Virus record (IMG/VR): IMGVR_UViG_3300044712_002671
Span: 1 to 33,695 of that record
Source: a virus
Direction: 5' to 3' (one strand)
Length of the DNA: 33,695 nt
Positions 14,503 to 21,715 of the stretch are shown piece by piece; within the stretch, counting starts at the first letter, position 1, and the number at the start of each line of letters is the position of its first letter. The notes below the pieces were generated by a model. It did no database searches, was not told the DNA's origin, and saw only the letters and a list, made by a program, of their open reading frames with translations. The translations under genes and the position numbers were made by a program.

Positions 14503-14716
14503 ATGAAAGCAAAATACACAACTGACCCGAAGGAAATTTACACGCTGGAGCTTCTCAAGCTCCAGCGTGTAAATTTCAGAACTTCAACAGGTGGGAGAAA
14601 GTGTCAGTGAATTAAATAAGGTCGGATGGCGGCAGGTAGAACATTTGCGGCATTTGAATTTCATCATACAGGAAGCAGTCATGACGGGAGTTGTTCTATT
14701 GAAAATTGGCACTTGA
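14503..14716 (+). pseudogene. Small gene disrupted by a palindrome-forming 19-nt insertion
   Basis: From the ATG at 14503 the frame encodes KAKYTTDPKEIYTLELLK and then runs through the right arm of a perfect palindrome to stop after 35 aa (TGA at 14608-14610). In another frame, 14579-14716 encodes a well-formed helical sequence (ELQQVGESVSELNKVG and on to LLKIGT). Removing 14560-14578 (19 nt, essentially the right arm) joins LELLK to ELQQV and restores a 64-aa coiled-coil-like protein. This looks like a foldback template-switch mutation. Assembly or amplification error is the main alternative. No function was recognised. Confidence 0.5.
14533..14577. repeat. Perfect 21-bp palindrome
   Basis: The arms at 14533-14553 and 14557-14577 are exact reverse complements around a 3-nt loop (CTC). 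No T-run follows, so it is not a standard terminator. It lies inside the frame of a small gene and coincides with its frame break. Such long perfect arms with a 3-nt loop are typical of foldback template switching. Confidence 0.85.
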
Positions 14717-14741
14717 CAAAATAGCACGCATGTTCTAAAAT
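14713..14741 (+). promoter_or_regulatory. Sigma70-type promoter of the cargo operon
   Basis: A perfect -35 box TTGACA (14713-14718) and -10 box TAAAAT (14736-14741) are separated by 17 nt. It drives the A+T-rich two-gene operon independently of late phage transcription, as expected for a lysogenically expressed moron. The sequence around the -10 (GTTCTAAAATAAA) resembles those at 9155 and 17154. Confidence 0.75.
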
Positions 14742-14751
14742 AAATCTCGAT

Positions 14752-14792
14752 AGACGCTTGGGTGCCCCCCTCACCCCGGCGTCTGTCATTTT
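14752..14792 (+). terminator. Leader hairpin with weak terminator character
   Basis: The arms AGACGC (14752-14757) and GCGTCT (14779-14784), then GGGTG (14760-14764) and CACCC (14772-14776), form an interrupted 11-bp stem with a C-rich loop. TTTT follows at 14789-14792 after a 4-nt gap. It begins about 11 nt after the -10 box, so it would sit at the very start of the cargo transcript. It may attenuate the operon or terminate upstream late transcription. Confidence 0.45.
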
Positions 14793-14814
14793 CCCATTGA
14801 TTAATTCATATATT

Positions 14815-14863
14815 TCCTGTATAGTTGCACTGATAAAAGTGGAAATCAGAAAACCGTACAGGA
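14815..14863 (+). promoter_or_regulatory. Inverted repeat covering the ribosome-binding site of the cargo operon
   Basis: TCCTGTA (14815-14821) can pair with TACAGGA (14857-14863), which overlaps the AGGAGG ribosome-binding site of the gene at 14871. Pairing would hide the site; alternatively it is an operator. Seven base pairs over a 35-nt loop are weak alone, so this is tentative. Confidence 0.3.
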
Positions 14864-14870
14864 GGATATT

Positions 14871-15893
14871 GTGAATGCAAAAAAGATCATCGTTCATTTT
14901 TTGATAAAAAATGAAAATCAACAAAAAGCGACTATTGATTTATCACAAGAATTGTTAGAAATAAACGAGAAGTCCCTGGATCTTATTGAAAGATTAAATC
15001 TTAGTTATAAGAACACACAAATAACATATGCCTTTTTTAACGATGATGGTCAAAATGTATTTCCCATTGAATTCGAAAAATATTATAATAAATTTAGTGA
15101 AAAATCTTTTTTAGAATTTTCCCAGAAGACAGCCATAAACTTAAAAGAAAAAATTGAAAACATATCCCCGGCGAAGGGGGGATATTTAGTATTTTGCGAA
15201 TATGAAGTTCTAAATCGAAGCTATATAGCAGTCTATCTCATCAGAGATACTATTGGAATGTTGTTCAGAAAGGATAATAACAAATCTGCATTTGTAATTA
15301 GATCAGCTGAACATCTCGACTTAGACAAATTAGCGATGGCTTGCAGAATCAACTTAGAGCAATATAAAGCTGGAGGCGGAAAATATCTCAGTTTTATGAA
15401 AAGAAAGATGTATGACATTTCCGAATACTTTATTAATTGGATTTCCATACAAGATAGAGAAAACAACAAGACATTGACAGAGAGCTTATATGAATTAATA
15501 AACACAGTCGATTTACCTGAAGATGAAACAGGGCAGGAAATATCCAGAGATATATTTAGAGAAAGAGTGTTTAATTATATTAGCACGCTGGACACCAAGA
15601 TTGTTAACATCAACGATCTAAGCGAGCACTTCTATTCAAATGAAACATTCTTGAGAGATTACGCTGAAACAAATAATTTGAGCATTAATACAGAGTTTGT
15701 GCCCGACAACAGAATTATGAAAAAATTTATTCGTATTGATCTTGATTCAGACGGTATTCATGTCAGATTTTCTCGTGAAGACTTGAAAACAAAAATCTGG
15801 TTTGACGAAGATCACCCTAATAGGGTTATTATTGAATCTGAAAAATTTGTTGGCGACCTAAAAAGAGAGGTAGAGCAAGGTGAAGTTGATTGA
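14871..15893 (+). CDS. yejK: YejK/NdpA-family (NA37) nucleoid-associated protein
   Basis: The product is 340 aa, starting at GTG behind a strong AGGAGG. The sequence follows the Escherichia coli YejK pattern along its length: GGYLVFCEYEVLNRSYIAVYL, then a conserved ARINL-like segment (CRINLEQYKAGGGKYLSF), YFINWI, and a C-terminal block ending in KIWFDEDHPNRVII; YejK is 335 aa. The family binds DNA at the nucleoid; E. coli YejK has been reported to interact with type II topoisomerases. GC content is about one third, far below the flanking phage genes, which indicates recent acquisition. It is translationally linked to a membrane protein gene, suggesting a DNA-sensing and membrane pair. Confidence 0.85.
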   Translation: MNAKKIIVHFLIKNENQQKATIDLSQELLEINEKSLDLIERLNLSYKNTQITYAFFNDDGQNVFPIEFEKYYNKFSEKSFLEFSQKTAINLKEKIENISPAKGGYLVFCEYEVLNRSYIAVYLIRDTIGMLFRKDNNKSAFVIRSAEHLDLDKLAMACRINLEQYKAGGGKYLSFMKRKMYDISEYFINWISIQDRENNKTLTESLYELINTVDLPEDETGQEISRDIFRERVFNYISTLDTKIVNINDLSEHFYSNETFLRDYAETNNLSINTEFVPDNRIMKKFIRIDLDSDGIHVRFSREDLKTKIWFDEDHPNRVIIESEKFVGDLKREVEQGEVD

Positions 15894-17115
15894 TGTTGTA
15901 AAAACGCTGAATGATTTAGCGAGCAAATCAATTAGTTTCAATTTGGATTACTCTTCAGGAATATCCATAAATTACAAATTTAATAACCGTGCTGAATTCG
16001 AAGAAAAGTTTCTTGGAATTCCATTTGTCAGACTTGGTAAAAATGATGTTCAAGTAGATATACGCAAATACCCAGGATTGTATTACAACAAAGAACAGTT
16101 TTTGAAAGACTGCAACATCAACAGCTTAGAATGTGATGTGGCTATCATTTTTTATAATGAAGGATACTTATTTTACGAATCAAGTTCTGGAAAAGTAGTT
16201 ACTAATACCAAGGTGTCAGATGAAGGTCGTTTTCTTAAAAATGCCATTTATTATTTAAGGTTTAGAGAAGAATTTAAGAATTCAAAAATTGTTTCTTATC
16301 ATAGCTCTGCAGGCCGTGAATATGTAGTTCTTTCTCCTGAAAAGGGTAAGATGTTAATAGGATATCCGCCCGTGCCTCCTGAGTTTATGCCTGAATACGA
16401 CTTGGTTGATTTATTTAATAAGTATCAAAAAATTAACGGATCGCAAGAGTACCAAGCCTTCTTTAAGGGGCATGTTATTGATGTACTAGTTACATACGAC
16501 AAGGATCAAAAATTCCCTGAATTTATTAAAAATTTAGAGCATTTAATTGACTTGAGCGACAGAGATTATGAGGTGTATATTAGCAAATTCTCGTTTGAGA
16601 AACTAAAAGAGAATTTCAAGAAAGAACGCAATGAATATTTTTCTAGGGTTAGGGGGATTATAAGTCAGTTACTAAGCAAGGTTGTTTCAATACCAATTTC
16701 CATATCTGCTTCTGCTCTGGCTGTTTACAATCTCAAAGATGACCCAGGTAATGCATTTGTAGTAGTAGTTGCCTTTATTATTTATTCTTACTTCACGTCA
16801 TTTTTATTACGTTTATTGCACTATGATGTTTTTGAACTACAGCATGATTTCGACAAAGAAATTGAGATGGTAGCAAAGTATTCAAACATTCCAAAAAACG
16901 ATCTAAATATAGAAACGTCAAAGGTTTTCAAGAGAATTGACATGCTACAATTCTCGTTTGTGTTATTCCAAATTGTATTGGCTATATTATCAGTTACTGT
17001 TTTATTTGTGTTTTCTCAACTCCTTTCAGTGTCAACGAAGTCGTTGCTTTTGATTCTTGCTTCTGTTTTAGATGTGCAATTAATTATATCTTTTTGGAAG
17101 CTAGATAAAAATTAA
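15880..17115 (+). CDS. Uncharacterised protein with soluble N-terminal domain and four C-terminal TM segments
   Basis: The product is 411 aa, starting at a GTG 14 nt inside the preceding gene (GAGAGG at 15865-15870 as ribosome-binding site). Residues 1 to about 250 form a mixed alpha/beta soluble domain with no motif I recognise. Residues about 260-283, 291-312, 355-383 and 387-406 are hydrophobic and form a four-TM C-terminal domain with a cytoplasmic-type loop (about 313-353) that is acidic and then lysine-rich. GC is low, like its partner. A sensor or adaptor domain on a membrane module beside a nucleoid-binding protein fits the design of many two-gene anti-phage systems (compare Kiwa in concept), but no homology to a known defence protein is claimed. 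Confidence 0.6.
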   Translation: MKLIDVVKTLNDLASKSISFNLDYSSGISINYKFNNRAEFEEKFLGIPFVRLGKNDVQVDIRKYPGLYYNKEQFLKDCNINSLECDVAIIFYNEGYLFYESSSGKVVTNTKVSDEGRFLKNAIYYLRFREEFKNSKIVSYHSSAGREYVVLSPEKGKMLIGYPPVPPEFMPEYDLVDLFNKYQKINGSQEYQAFFKGHVIDVLVTYDKDQKFPEFIKNLEHLIDLSDRDYEVYISKFSFEKLKENFKKERNEYFSRVRGIISQLLSKVVSIPISISASALAVYNLKDDPGNAFVVVVAFIIYSYFTSFLLRLLHYDVFELQHDFDKEIEMVAKYSNIPKNDLNIETSKVFKRIDMLQFSFVLFQIVLAILSVTVLFVFSQLLSVSTKSLLLILASVLDVQLIISFWKLDKN

Positions 17116-17134
17116 TAACCGCAGTATTTTATGC

Positions 17135-17170
17135 TTGACAATTTACTTTGCGCGTTCTATACTTAGAACG
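17135..17170 (+). promoter_or_regulatory. Sigma70-type promoter with operator-like palindrome (upstream of leader B)
   Basis: A perfect -35 TTGACA (17135-17140) and -10 TATACT (17158-17163) are spaced by 17 nt. The -10 lies in a palindrome CGTTCTA-TACT-TAGAACG (17153-17170), a likely repressor or activator site. It would restart transcription of the head and tail genes downstream of the inserted cargo operon. The design matches the palindrome-embedded -10 at 9152-9169. Confidence 0.75.
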
Positions 17171-17190
17171 TAAGAGCGAATAATTTAGGC

Positions 17191-17229
17191 AGTCCTGGTC
17201 TTGTGCTGGGACGTTTGTCGGAAATGATG
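17191..17229 (+). ncRNA. Structured leader element B
   Basis: The stem 17192-17199 (GTCCTGGT) pairs with 17205-17212 (GCTGGGAC) through Watson-Crick and G-U pairs around a 5-nt loop. It is followed by GTCGGAAATGATGC (17217-17230), identical to leader A. The 3' stem strand differs from that of A at two positions yet pairing is kept. GTCGG (17217-17221) can also pair with CCGAC (17233-17237), which is part of the terminator's left arm, so two exclusive folds are possible. Confidence 0.65.
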
Positions 17230-17269
17230 CGCCCGACGATTCTCGAAAGAGAGTCGTCGGGCGTTTTTT
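17230..17269 (+). terminator. Intrinsic terminator of leader B
   Basis: A 10-bp perfect stem (CGCCCGACGA at 17230-17239 with 17254-17263), extended by about five further pairs (one of them G-T), closes on a GAAA tetraloop and is followed by six T residues (17264-17269). It lies only about 65 nt after the expected transcription start and 20 nt before the next gene, so it should stop most transcripts unless antitermination occurs. Confidence 0.88.
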
Positions 17270-17289
17270 GTTACCCCAAGGAGATGGGC

Positions 17290-17634
17290 ATGGAAACAGC
17301 AAAATACCTCTTGATTGTTACAGCACCGCTTGGCGTGATCATACGCGATATGCCGGGCGCCGAAAGTGAAGGCGCAAAAAAGCTGCGCACCGAACGACGC
17401 GGCAATAAGATCATGTGCGCGCGCATTATCGAGATCAACGGCGTGCCGTATGGAGAGGTGATCAACCCATCCAAACCAAACGCGAACGAGTGGGTGCGTG
17501 TTGCCGAGGCAGACAACAACACAAAGTATGTCGAGGTGATCGATCTCAGCACATCAGGTAATTCTGCGGATAGCAGTTTGGTTGCTGCGATCAAAGAACT
17601 GACTGCCGTGCTTGAGAAGATAGCTACAAATTAG
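17290..17634 (+). CDS. Small SH3-like protein (114 aa)
   Basis: The start at 17290 is chosen because AAGGAG at 17278-17283 is well spaced; an in-frame ATG lies at 17284, and the same frame stays open back through leader B. The middle (about 41-80: MCARIIEINGVPYGEVINP, EWVRVAEADNNTKYVEVIDL) resembles a bacterial SH3-like beta barrel, and a C-terminal helix follows. No known family is assigned. It is the first gene after leader B and precedes two small membrane protein genes. Confidence 0.6.
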   Translation: METAKYLLIVTAPLGVIIRDMPGAESEGAKKLRTERRGNKIMCARIIEINGVPYGEVINPSKPNANEWVRVAEADNNTKYVEVIDLSTSGNSADSSLVAAIKELTAVLEKIATN

Positions 17635-17647
17635 CGGGGAGTTGATT

Positions 17648-17998
17648 ATGCCGTCAGAGTCCATTTGGTTACAGTTTACCGTTGTCGCTATTTTGATATT
17701 GGCGGCTGGTGTCATTTGGCGCGAAGTCAAGAAGTTCGTCGATGAACAGGACAAAAAACGTGAGGACGAACGCGAGAGACAGCGCATTTGGCAGGAAAAG
17801 CAGGACAAGCTGCGCGATGAACGCTGGCAGCAATTCCTGCAATCGATGCAGGATCAGTGGATCAAACAGGACGGGCGCAACAATCAGACCATCAAGGACC
17901 TGATTGTGCGCATGGAAGACTTGATTGAGAAGATCGACGACCACGATAAGTTTACACGCGAAGCCATCAGCGCCATGCGCGAGAGGACAAGCAAATGA
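17648..17998 (+). CDS. Single-TM, coiled-coil holin-like protein (BhlA-like topology)
   Basis: The product is 116 aa. The start at 17648 is supported by a GGGGAG tract about 7 nt upstream. One N-terminal TM segment (about residues 7-24, LQFTVVAILILAAGVIW) is followed by a long charged helix rich in Glu, Lys, Arg and Gln. This topology matches BhlA/UviB-type holins, though those are usually shorter. It overlaps the next small membrane gene (ATGA), so the two may work as a pair. Role in lysis is inferred only. Confidence 0.5.
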   Translation: MPSESIWLQFTVVAILILAAGVIWREVKKFVDEQDKKREDERERQRIWQEKQDKLRDERWQQFLQSMQDQWIKQDGRNNQTIKDLIVRMEDLIEKIDDHDKFTREAISAMRERTSK

Positions 17999-18189
17999 AC
18001 TTTTTGAAGTCTCTCGACCCCAATCAACTGACGTATTGGCTCGGTATGCTGATGCTGTTTGTGGGGCTGAGTCTGTCTGTTTCTGTGGCAACGGCGCTCG
18101 TGACGGTCGGGGCTGCGATCGCGGCGGAGTCTGTGGTTACGTCTTACCTGGCGACGTGGGTGGCTGAAAAATCCACAAGGAAAAAATAA
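17995..18189 (+). CDS. Small membrane protein (64 aa), holin-like
   Basis: The start overlaps the preceding stop (ATGA) and the stop overlaps the portal start. A long hydrophobic stretch (about residues 14-48, WLGMLMLFVGLSLSVSVATA and on) can form one or two TM segments, with a basic C-terminus (EKSTRKK). Size and charge fit a class II or III holin or a holin partner. No family match was recognised. Confidence 0.5.
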   Translation: MNFLKSLDPNQLTYWLGMLMLFVGLSLSVSVATALVTVGAAIAAESVVTSYLATWVAEKSTRKK

Positions 18190-19781
18190 TGCCATTAACT
18201 TCGCGCATGATCGCAGAAAGGCGGTCAGACAGCTTCCATGTTTCGCAAAGCCCGCCTGGCTGGGTTGTGCGAGGATATGGTCAAGAGTCCTATAGTGGTG
18301 AAACTGTGACCGTGGAAGGCGCGCTCAGCGTGGCGTCCGTCCTCTCAGCGTTTACGATTTTGATGGAGGACACTGCCAGTCTGCCGTTGATTACCTATCG
18401 ACGATTGACCCGGGGCAAGGAACGCGATGTCAACAGCCCATATTACATCCTGCTGCACGACATGCCCAACCCCGAGCATACGAGCATGGTCTACCGTGAA
18501 TTCATTATGGGGCATTTGCTGGGTTGGGGCAATCATTTCAGCCAGAAGATATGGGATCGACGCGGTGTTCTGCGCGAGCTGTGGCCCTTACGCCCTGATC
18601 GGATGGTTGTGAGCCGCAAAAATGGACAGCGGCAATACACCTACACCGAACTGAACGGTAATAAGCGCGTGTTCCGTCAGGAGGATATTTGGCACATCCC
18701 CGCCTTTGGCTTTGACGGGTTGATCGGCTACAGCCGGATTACATTGGCGCGAAATGCCATAGGTTTGGCGATTGCTGCCGAGAAATTTGGCGGTAGTTTC
18801 TACAAAAACGGCGCGAACTTTGACATTGTGATCAAGCATCCGGGGGAGTTAAGCGATGATGCGTATGATCACTTGCAAGAGTCAGTCGATAAAAAGCACG
18901 TAGGCGTTGAGAACAGCCATAAACCAATGATCCTCGAAGAGGGAATGAGCATCGAAAAGATCGGTATCCCGCCCGATGATGCCCAGTTTATCGAGACCAG
19001 ACGCTTCCAATTGGGCGAAATTGCGAGAATGTTCCGCGTTCCGCCGCACATGATGGGTGACGTGGAGCGCACGACCAGCTGGGGCAGCGGCATCGAACAA
19101 CAGGAACTTGGGTATCTGTCGCACACATTGCGACCCTGGCTCAAGCGCATCGAGCAGGGCGCGCATAAGGATTTGCTGCTTGAGTCGGAGCGTAAAGACA
19201 CGGTCATCGAGCATTTGGTCGAGGATTTCCTGCGCACAGACATTGGCGCACGCATGACTGCTTATGTTGCCGCCATTACAAACGGAATTTTCACCCGTAA
19301 CGAGGTTCGCGAACGTGAAAACCTAATCCCGATAGACGGCTTGGACCGCATGTTGATGCCTTTGAATATGACCACGGTCGATGGCGTAGAGAAAAAGCCG
19401 GTCAATACAAAGACAAATCGCTCGGATTTCGACCCTCGTCCGTTTATTTTGGATGCCGCTCAACGGGCTGTACGACGCGAAACGAAGGAATTATCGGACG
19501 CAGCCAAGCGCTGGATCGAAAAAGATAAGCCTGAAAAATTCTCCGCCTGGCTTGAACAGTTTTATAAGGCGGACCACCGCGAATTTCTGCGGAGAACTTT
19601 CAACCCTGTCATGGATGTGCGCGTTGAGCAGTTGATCGTGGATTATTGCGAACTGCACGGCGAGGTAATCCTGGGTGCTGTGTCTGGTGAAGAAGATCTT
19701 GAATCGTTGATGCGGGCATGGTCTGAAAATATCCCGCTTGAACTTACCGAAGCCATATTGATGGAGAATGACGATGACTAA
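18189..19781 (+). CDS. Phage portal protein (HK97 family)
   Basis: The product is 530 aa. It shows the conserved portal features: LSVASVLSAFTILMEDTASL near the N-terminus, a central PLRPDRMVV, DIWHIPAFGFDGLIGYS, and QLGEIARMFRVPPHMMGD before the clip and stem regions. The portal is the dodecameric ring at one capsid vertex through which terminase drives DNA and to which the tail attaches. Upstream come small membrane proteins rather than the terminase, showing the packaging block was split by cargo. The start overlaps the preceding stop (TAATG). Confidence 0.92.
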   Translation: MPLTSRMIAERRSDSFHVSQSPPGWVVRGYGQESYSGETVTVEGALSVASVLSAFTILMEDTASLPLITYRRLTRGKERDVNSPYYILLHDMPNPEHTSMVYREFIMGHLLGWGNHFSQKIWDRRGVLRELWPLRPDRMVVSRKNGQRQYTYTELNGNKRVFRQEDIWHIPAFGFDGLIGYSRITLARNAIGLAIAAEKFGGSFYKNGANFDIVIKHPGELSDDAYDHLQESVDKKHVGVENSHKPMILEEGMSIEKIGIPPDDAQFIETRRFQLGEIARMFRVPPHMMGDVERTTSWGSGIEQQELGYLSHTLRPWLKRIEQGAHKDLLLESERKDTVIEHLVEDFLRTDIGARMTAYVAAITNGIFTRNEVRERENLIPIDGLDRMLMPLNMTTVDGVEKKPVNTKTNRSDFDPRPFILDAAQRAVRRETKELSDAAKRWIEKDKPEKFSAWLEQFYKADHREFLRRTFNPVMDVRVEQLIVDYCELHGEVILGAVSGEEDLESLMRAWSENIPLELTEAILMENDDD

Positions 19782-20427
19782 AGATATTGCCAATCCCGAT
19801 TTCGAACGCCGCTACGCATCCCTGACAATGCGCGCCGCTGGCGATCAGCAAAAGCCAATCATCGAGGGCGAAGCCGCAGTTTTCAACGTGGAAACCGTGG
19901 TGGGGCGGTGGTTCCGCGAAAAAATCATCCCTGGCGCATTCAGCAGAGTCTTGTCTGAAAAGCCAGATGTCATTGGCGCATTCAACCATGACTGGTCTTT
20001 TGTGCTTGGGCGTACCACCGCGGAGACGTTGACGCTCGAACAGACCGATAAGGGGCTGCGCTATTCGATTGACGTCAACCCAAACGACACGCAAGCCATG
20101 AGTGTGTATGAAAAAGTGAAGCGCGGAGACGTGAGTCAGTCGTCCTTTGCCTTTACGGTCCGCAGTGAGAAGTGGACAGAACCTATCGACGATGAAACGC
20201 TGGCTCTGCGCGAAATTCTCGAAATCGGAAAGTTGTTTGATGTCGGACCTGTGCCTTTTGCCCAATATCCCGAGGCAAGCGCACAAGCCCGTTCGAAGTC
20301 AGAAACGTTTATGCAGGGACCGCCTCCTCAGGCTGCATCAGGCGATGCAGAAGAGATCGGCAAGCGCCAGAAGGCGCTCCGCCGTCAGGTTGACCTTGCG
20401 GAACGATCCATATACTCAAAATTGTAG
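19774..20427 (+). CDS. Prohead protease (HK97 family, S78)
   Basis: The product is 217 aa from the ATG at 19774, preferred over 19768 because GGAG at 19763-19766 is better spaced. Catalytic-site motifs are visible: His in FNHDW (about residue 71) and Ser in SQSSFAF (about 120-126). GEAAVFNVETVVGRWFREKIIPGAF is the typical N-terminal core and is described here by its position, residues about 32-56. It cleaves the capsid delta domain during maturation. The gene order portal-protease-capsid is standard. The C-terminal tail after about residue 180 is basic. Confidence 0.92.
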   Translation: MTKDIANPDFERRYASLTMRAAGDQQKPIIEGEAAVFNVETVVGRWFREKIIPGAFSRVLSEKPDVIGAFNHDWSFVLGRTTAETLTLEQTDKGLRYSIDVNPNDTQAMSVYEKVKRGDVSQSSFAFTVRSEKWTEPIDDETLALREILEIGKLFDVGPVPFAQYPEASAQARSKSETFMQGPPPQAASGDAEEIGKRQKALRRQVDLAERSIYSKL

Positions 20428-20436
20428 GAGAGACCC

Positions 20437-21642
20437 ATGAACGAACGTGATTTGTTAGCCAAACGCGCGACTCTGATTGCGCAGGCACGCGCCATGATCG
20501 AAAAGTGCGAGGCAGAAAAACGCGATTTCGACGCTGGCGAGCAGTCCAATTACGACGCCATTTTTGCAGATGTCGCCAAGATCGATGTCAAGATCGAAAA
20601 TCTGCGCAAGCTCGGCTCCGTGGATACCGAAGAATTCCGCTCCAGCGAGCCTTCCCGCCCTGATTCTGGGCGCAGTGCAGCCGAAGTGGATGCCGAAAAG
20701 CAGTCCCGCGCCACGCAAGCGTACATACGCACAGGCGCAATCGCTCCTGAGTTGCGCGCATTGCAGGCGGATTCGGATGTTGCGGGCGGTTTCATTACCA
20801 CGCCCCAGCAATTCGTCAACCGCCTGATCCAGGCAGTTGATAACCAGGTGTTCATCCGCCAGTGGGCTACCCCGAACCCTGTAACCACCGCTCAGTCGCT
20901 GGGGATGCCGTACCTTGCGAATGATCCAGACGATGCCGACTGGACAAGCGAACTTAAGACCGGGAGCGAGGATGGAGGCATGAAATTTGGCAAGCGCGAA
21001 TTGTTCCCGCACCCCCTGGCGAAGCGCATCAAGATCAGTAACAAGCTCCTGCGCCTCAACCCCGACGTCGAACAGCTGGCAATCACCCGCCTGGCGTACA
21101 AGTTCGCCGTGTCTTTTGAAAAGGCCGCCATGACTGGCTCGGGCGCGAGCAAGCCGCTCGGTATCTTCACAGCCTCCGCCGATGGCATCAGCACCGGGCG
21201 CGATGTCAGCGCCGACAACACCACAACCGCGTTTACAGCCGATGGACTGAAGAACGCGAAATATTCGCTTAAGGGCGCATATTGGCCGCGCGCGAAGTGG
21301 ATGTTCCATCGCGATGCTGTCAAGATGCTTGCCAAACTCAAAGACGCTGAAAACCGCTATTTGTGGCAGTCTTCTGTGCAGCTTGGTCAGCCCGATATGC
21401 TCGAAGGCATTCCGCTCTTCACCAGCGAATATGCCCCGAACACGTTCACTGCGGGCCTGTATGTGGGCATCTTGGGCGATTTCAGCTATTACCACACGGC
21501 TGATGCGCTCGACTTCGGTCTCCAGCGCCTGAACGAACTGTATTCCGAAACCAACCAAACCGGTTTCATCGGTCGCCTTGAGTCTGACGGTATGCCCGTG
21601 CTCGAAGAAGCTTTCGTGCGCGTGAAATTGGCTGCCTCGTAA
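20437..21642 (+). CDS. Major capsid protein (HK97 fold)
   Basis: The product is 401 aa with an AGGAGAG site before the ATG. Residues 1 to about 70 are a charged coiled-coil scaffold-like delta domain (LLAKRATLIAQARAMIEKCE), expected to be removed by the protease. The rest has conserved HK97-type features, including GGFITTPQQFVNRLIQA, KISNKLLRLNPDVEQL, AMTGSGASKPLGIF and WMFHRDAVKMLAKLKD. It forms the icosahedral shell. It is complete in length. A hairpin follows in the short gap before the next gene. Confidence 0.93.
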   Translation: MNERDLLAKRATLIAQARAMIEKCEAEKRDFDAGEQSNYDAIFADVAKIDVKIENLRKLGSVDTEEFRSSEPSRPDSGRSAAEVDAEKQSRATQAYIRTGAIAPELRALQADSDVAGGFITTPQQFVNRLIQAVDNQVFIRQWATPNPVTTAQSLGMPYLANDPDDADWTSELKTGSEDGGMKFGKRELFPHPLAKRIKISNKLLRLNPDVEQLAITRLAYKFAVSFEKAAMTGSGASKPLGIFTASADGISTGRDVSADNTTTAFTADGLKNAKYSLKGAYWPRAKWMFHRDAVKMLAKLKDAENRYLWQSSVQLGQPDMLEGIPLFTSEYAPNTFTAGLYVGILGDFSYYHTADALDFGLQRLNELYSETNQTGFIGRLESDGMPVLEEAFVRVKLAAS

Positions 21643-21660
21643 GACATACAACTCGTGAAA

Positions 21661-21686
21661 CTTGCCGTCTTGTAAAGGGCGGCAAG
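21661..21686 (+). other. Intercistronic hairpin after the capsid gene
   Basis: CTTGCCGTC (21661-21669) pairs with GGCGGCAAG (21678-21686) with one G-T pair around an 8-nt loop. It is followed by AAAAA, not T residues, so it is not a terminator on this strand. It may protect the capsid mRNA 3' end or limit expression of the next gene. Confidence 0.5.
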
Positions 21687-21715
21687 AAAAACTTGCAACA
21701 AGGAGTAAGTAAGAC

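Noticed and set aside
14681-14716. ATG-initiated 11-codon frame just before the cargo promoter
   Set aside because: It is better explained as the end of the frameshifted 64-aa gene that continues upstream in the same frame.
14871-17115. Calling the cargo operon a Kiwa system
   Set aside because: Kiwa pairs a small four-TM protein with a DUF4868 protein. Here the DNA-associated partner is NA37-type and the membrane protein has a large soluble half, so only the general plan is similar.
17153-17170. LexA (SOS) box reading of the palindrome
   Set aside because: The arms GTTC and GAAC are present but in the opposite order and spacing from the GAAC-N4-GTTC type of box, so a LexA site is not supported.
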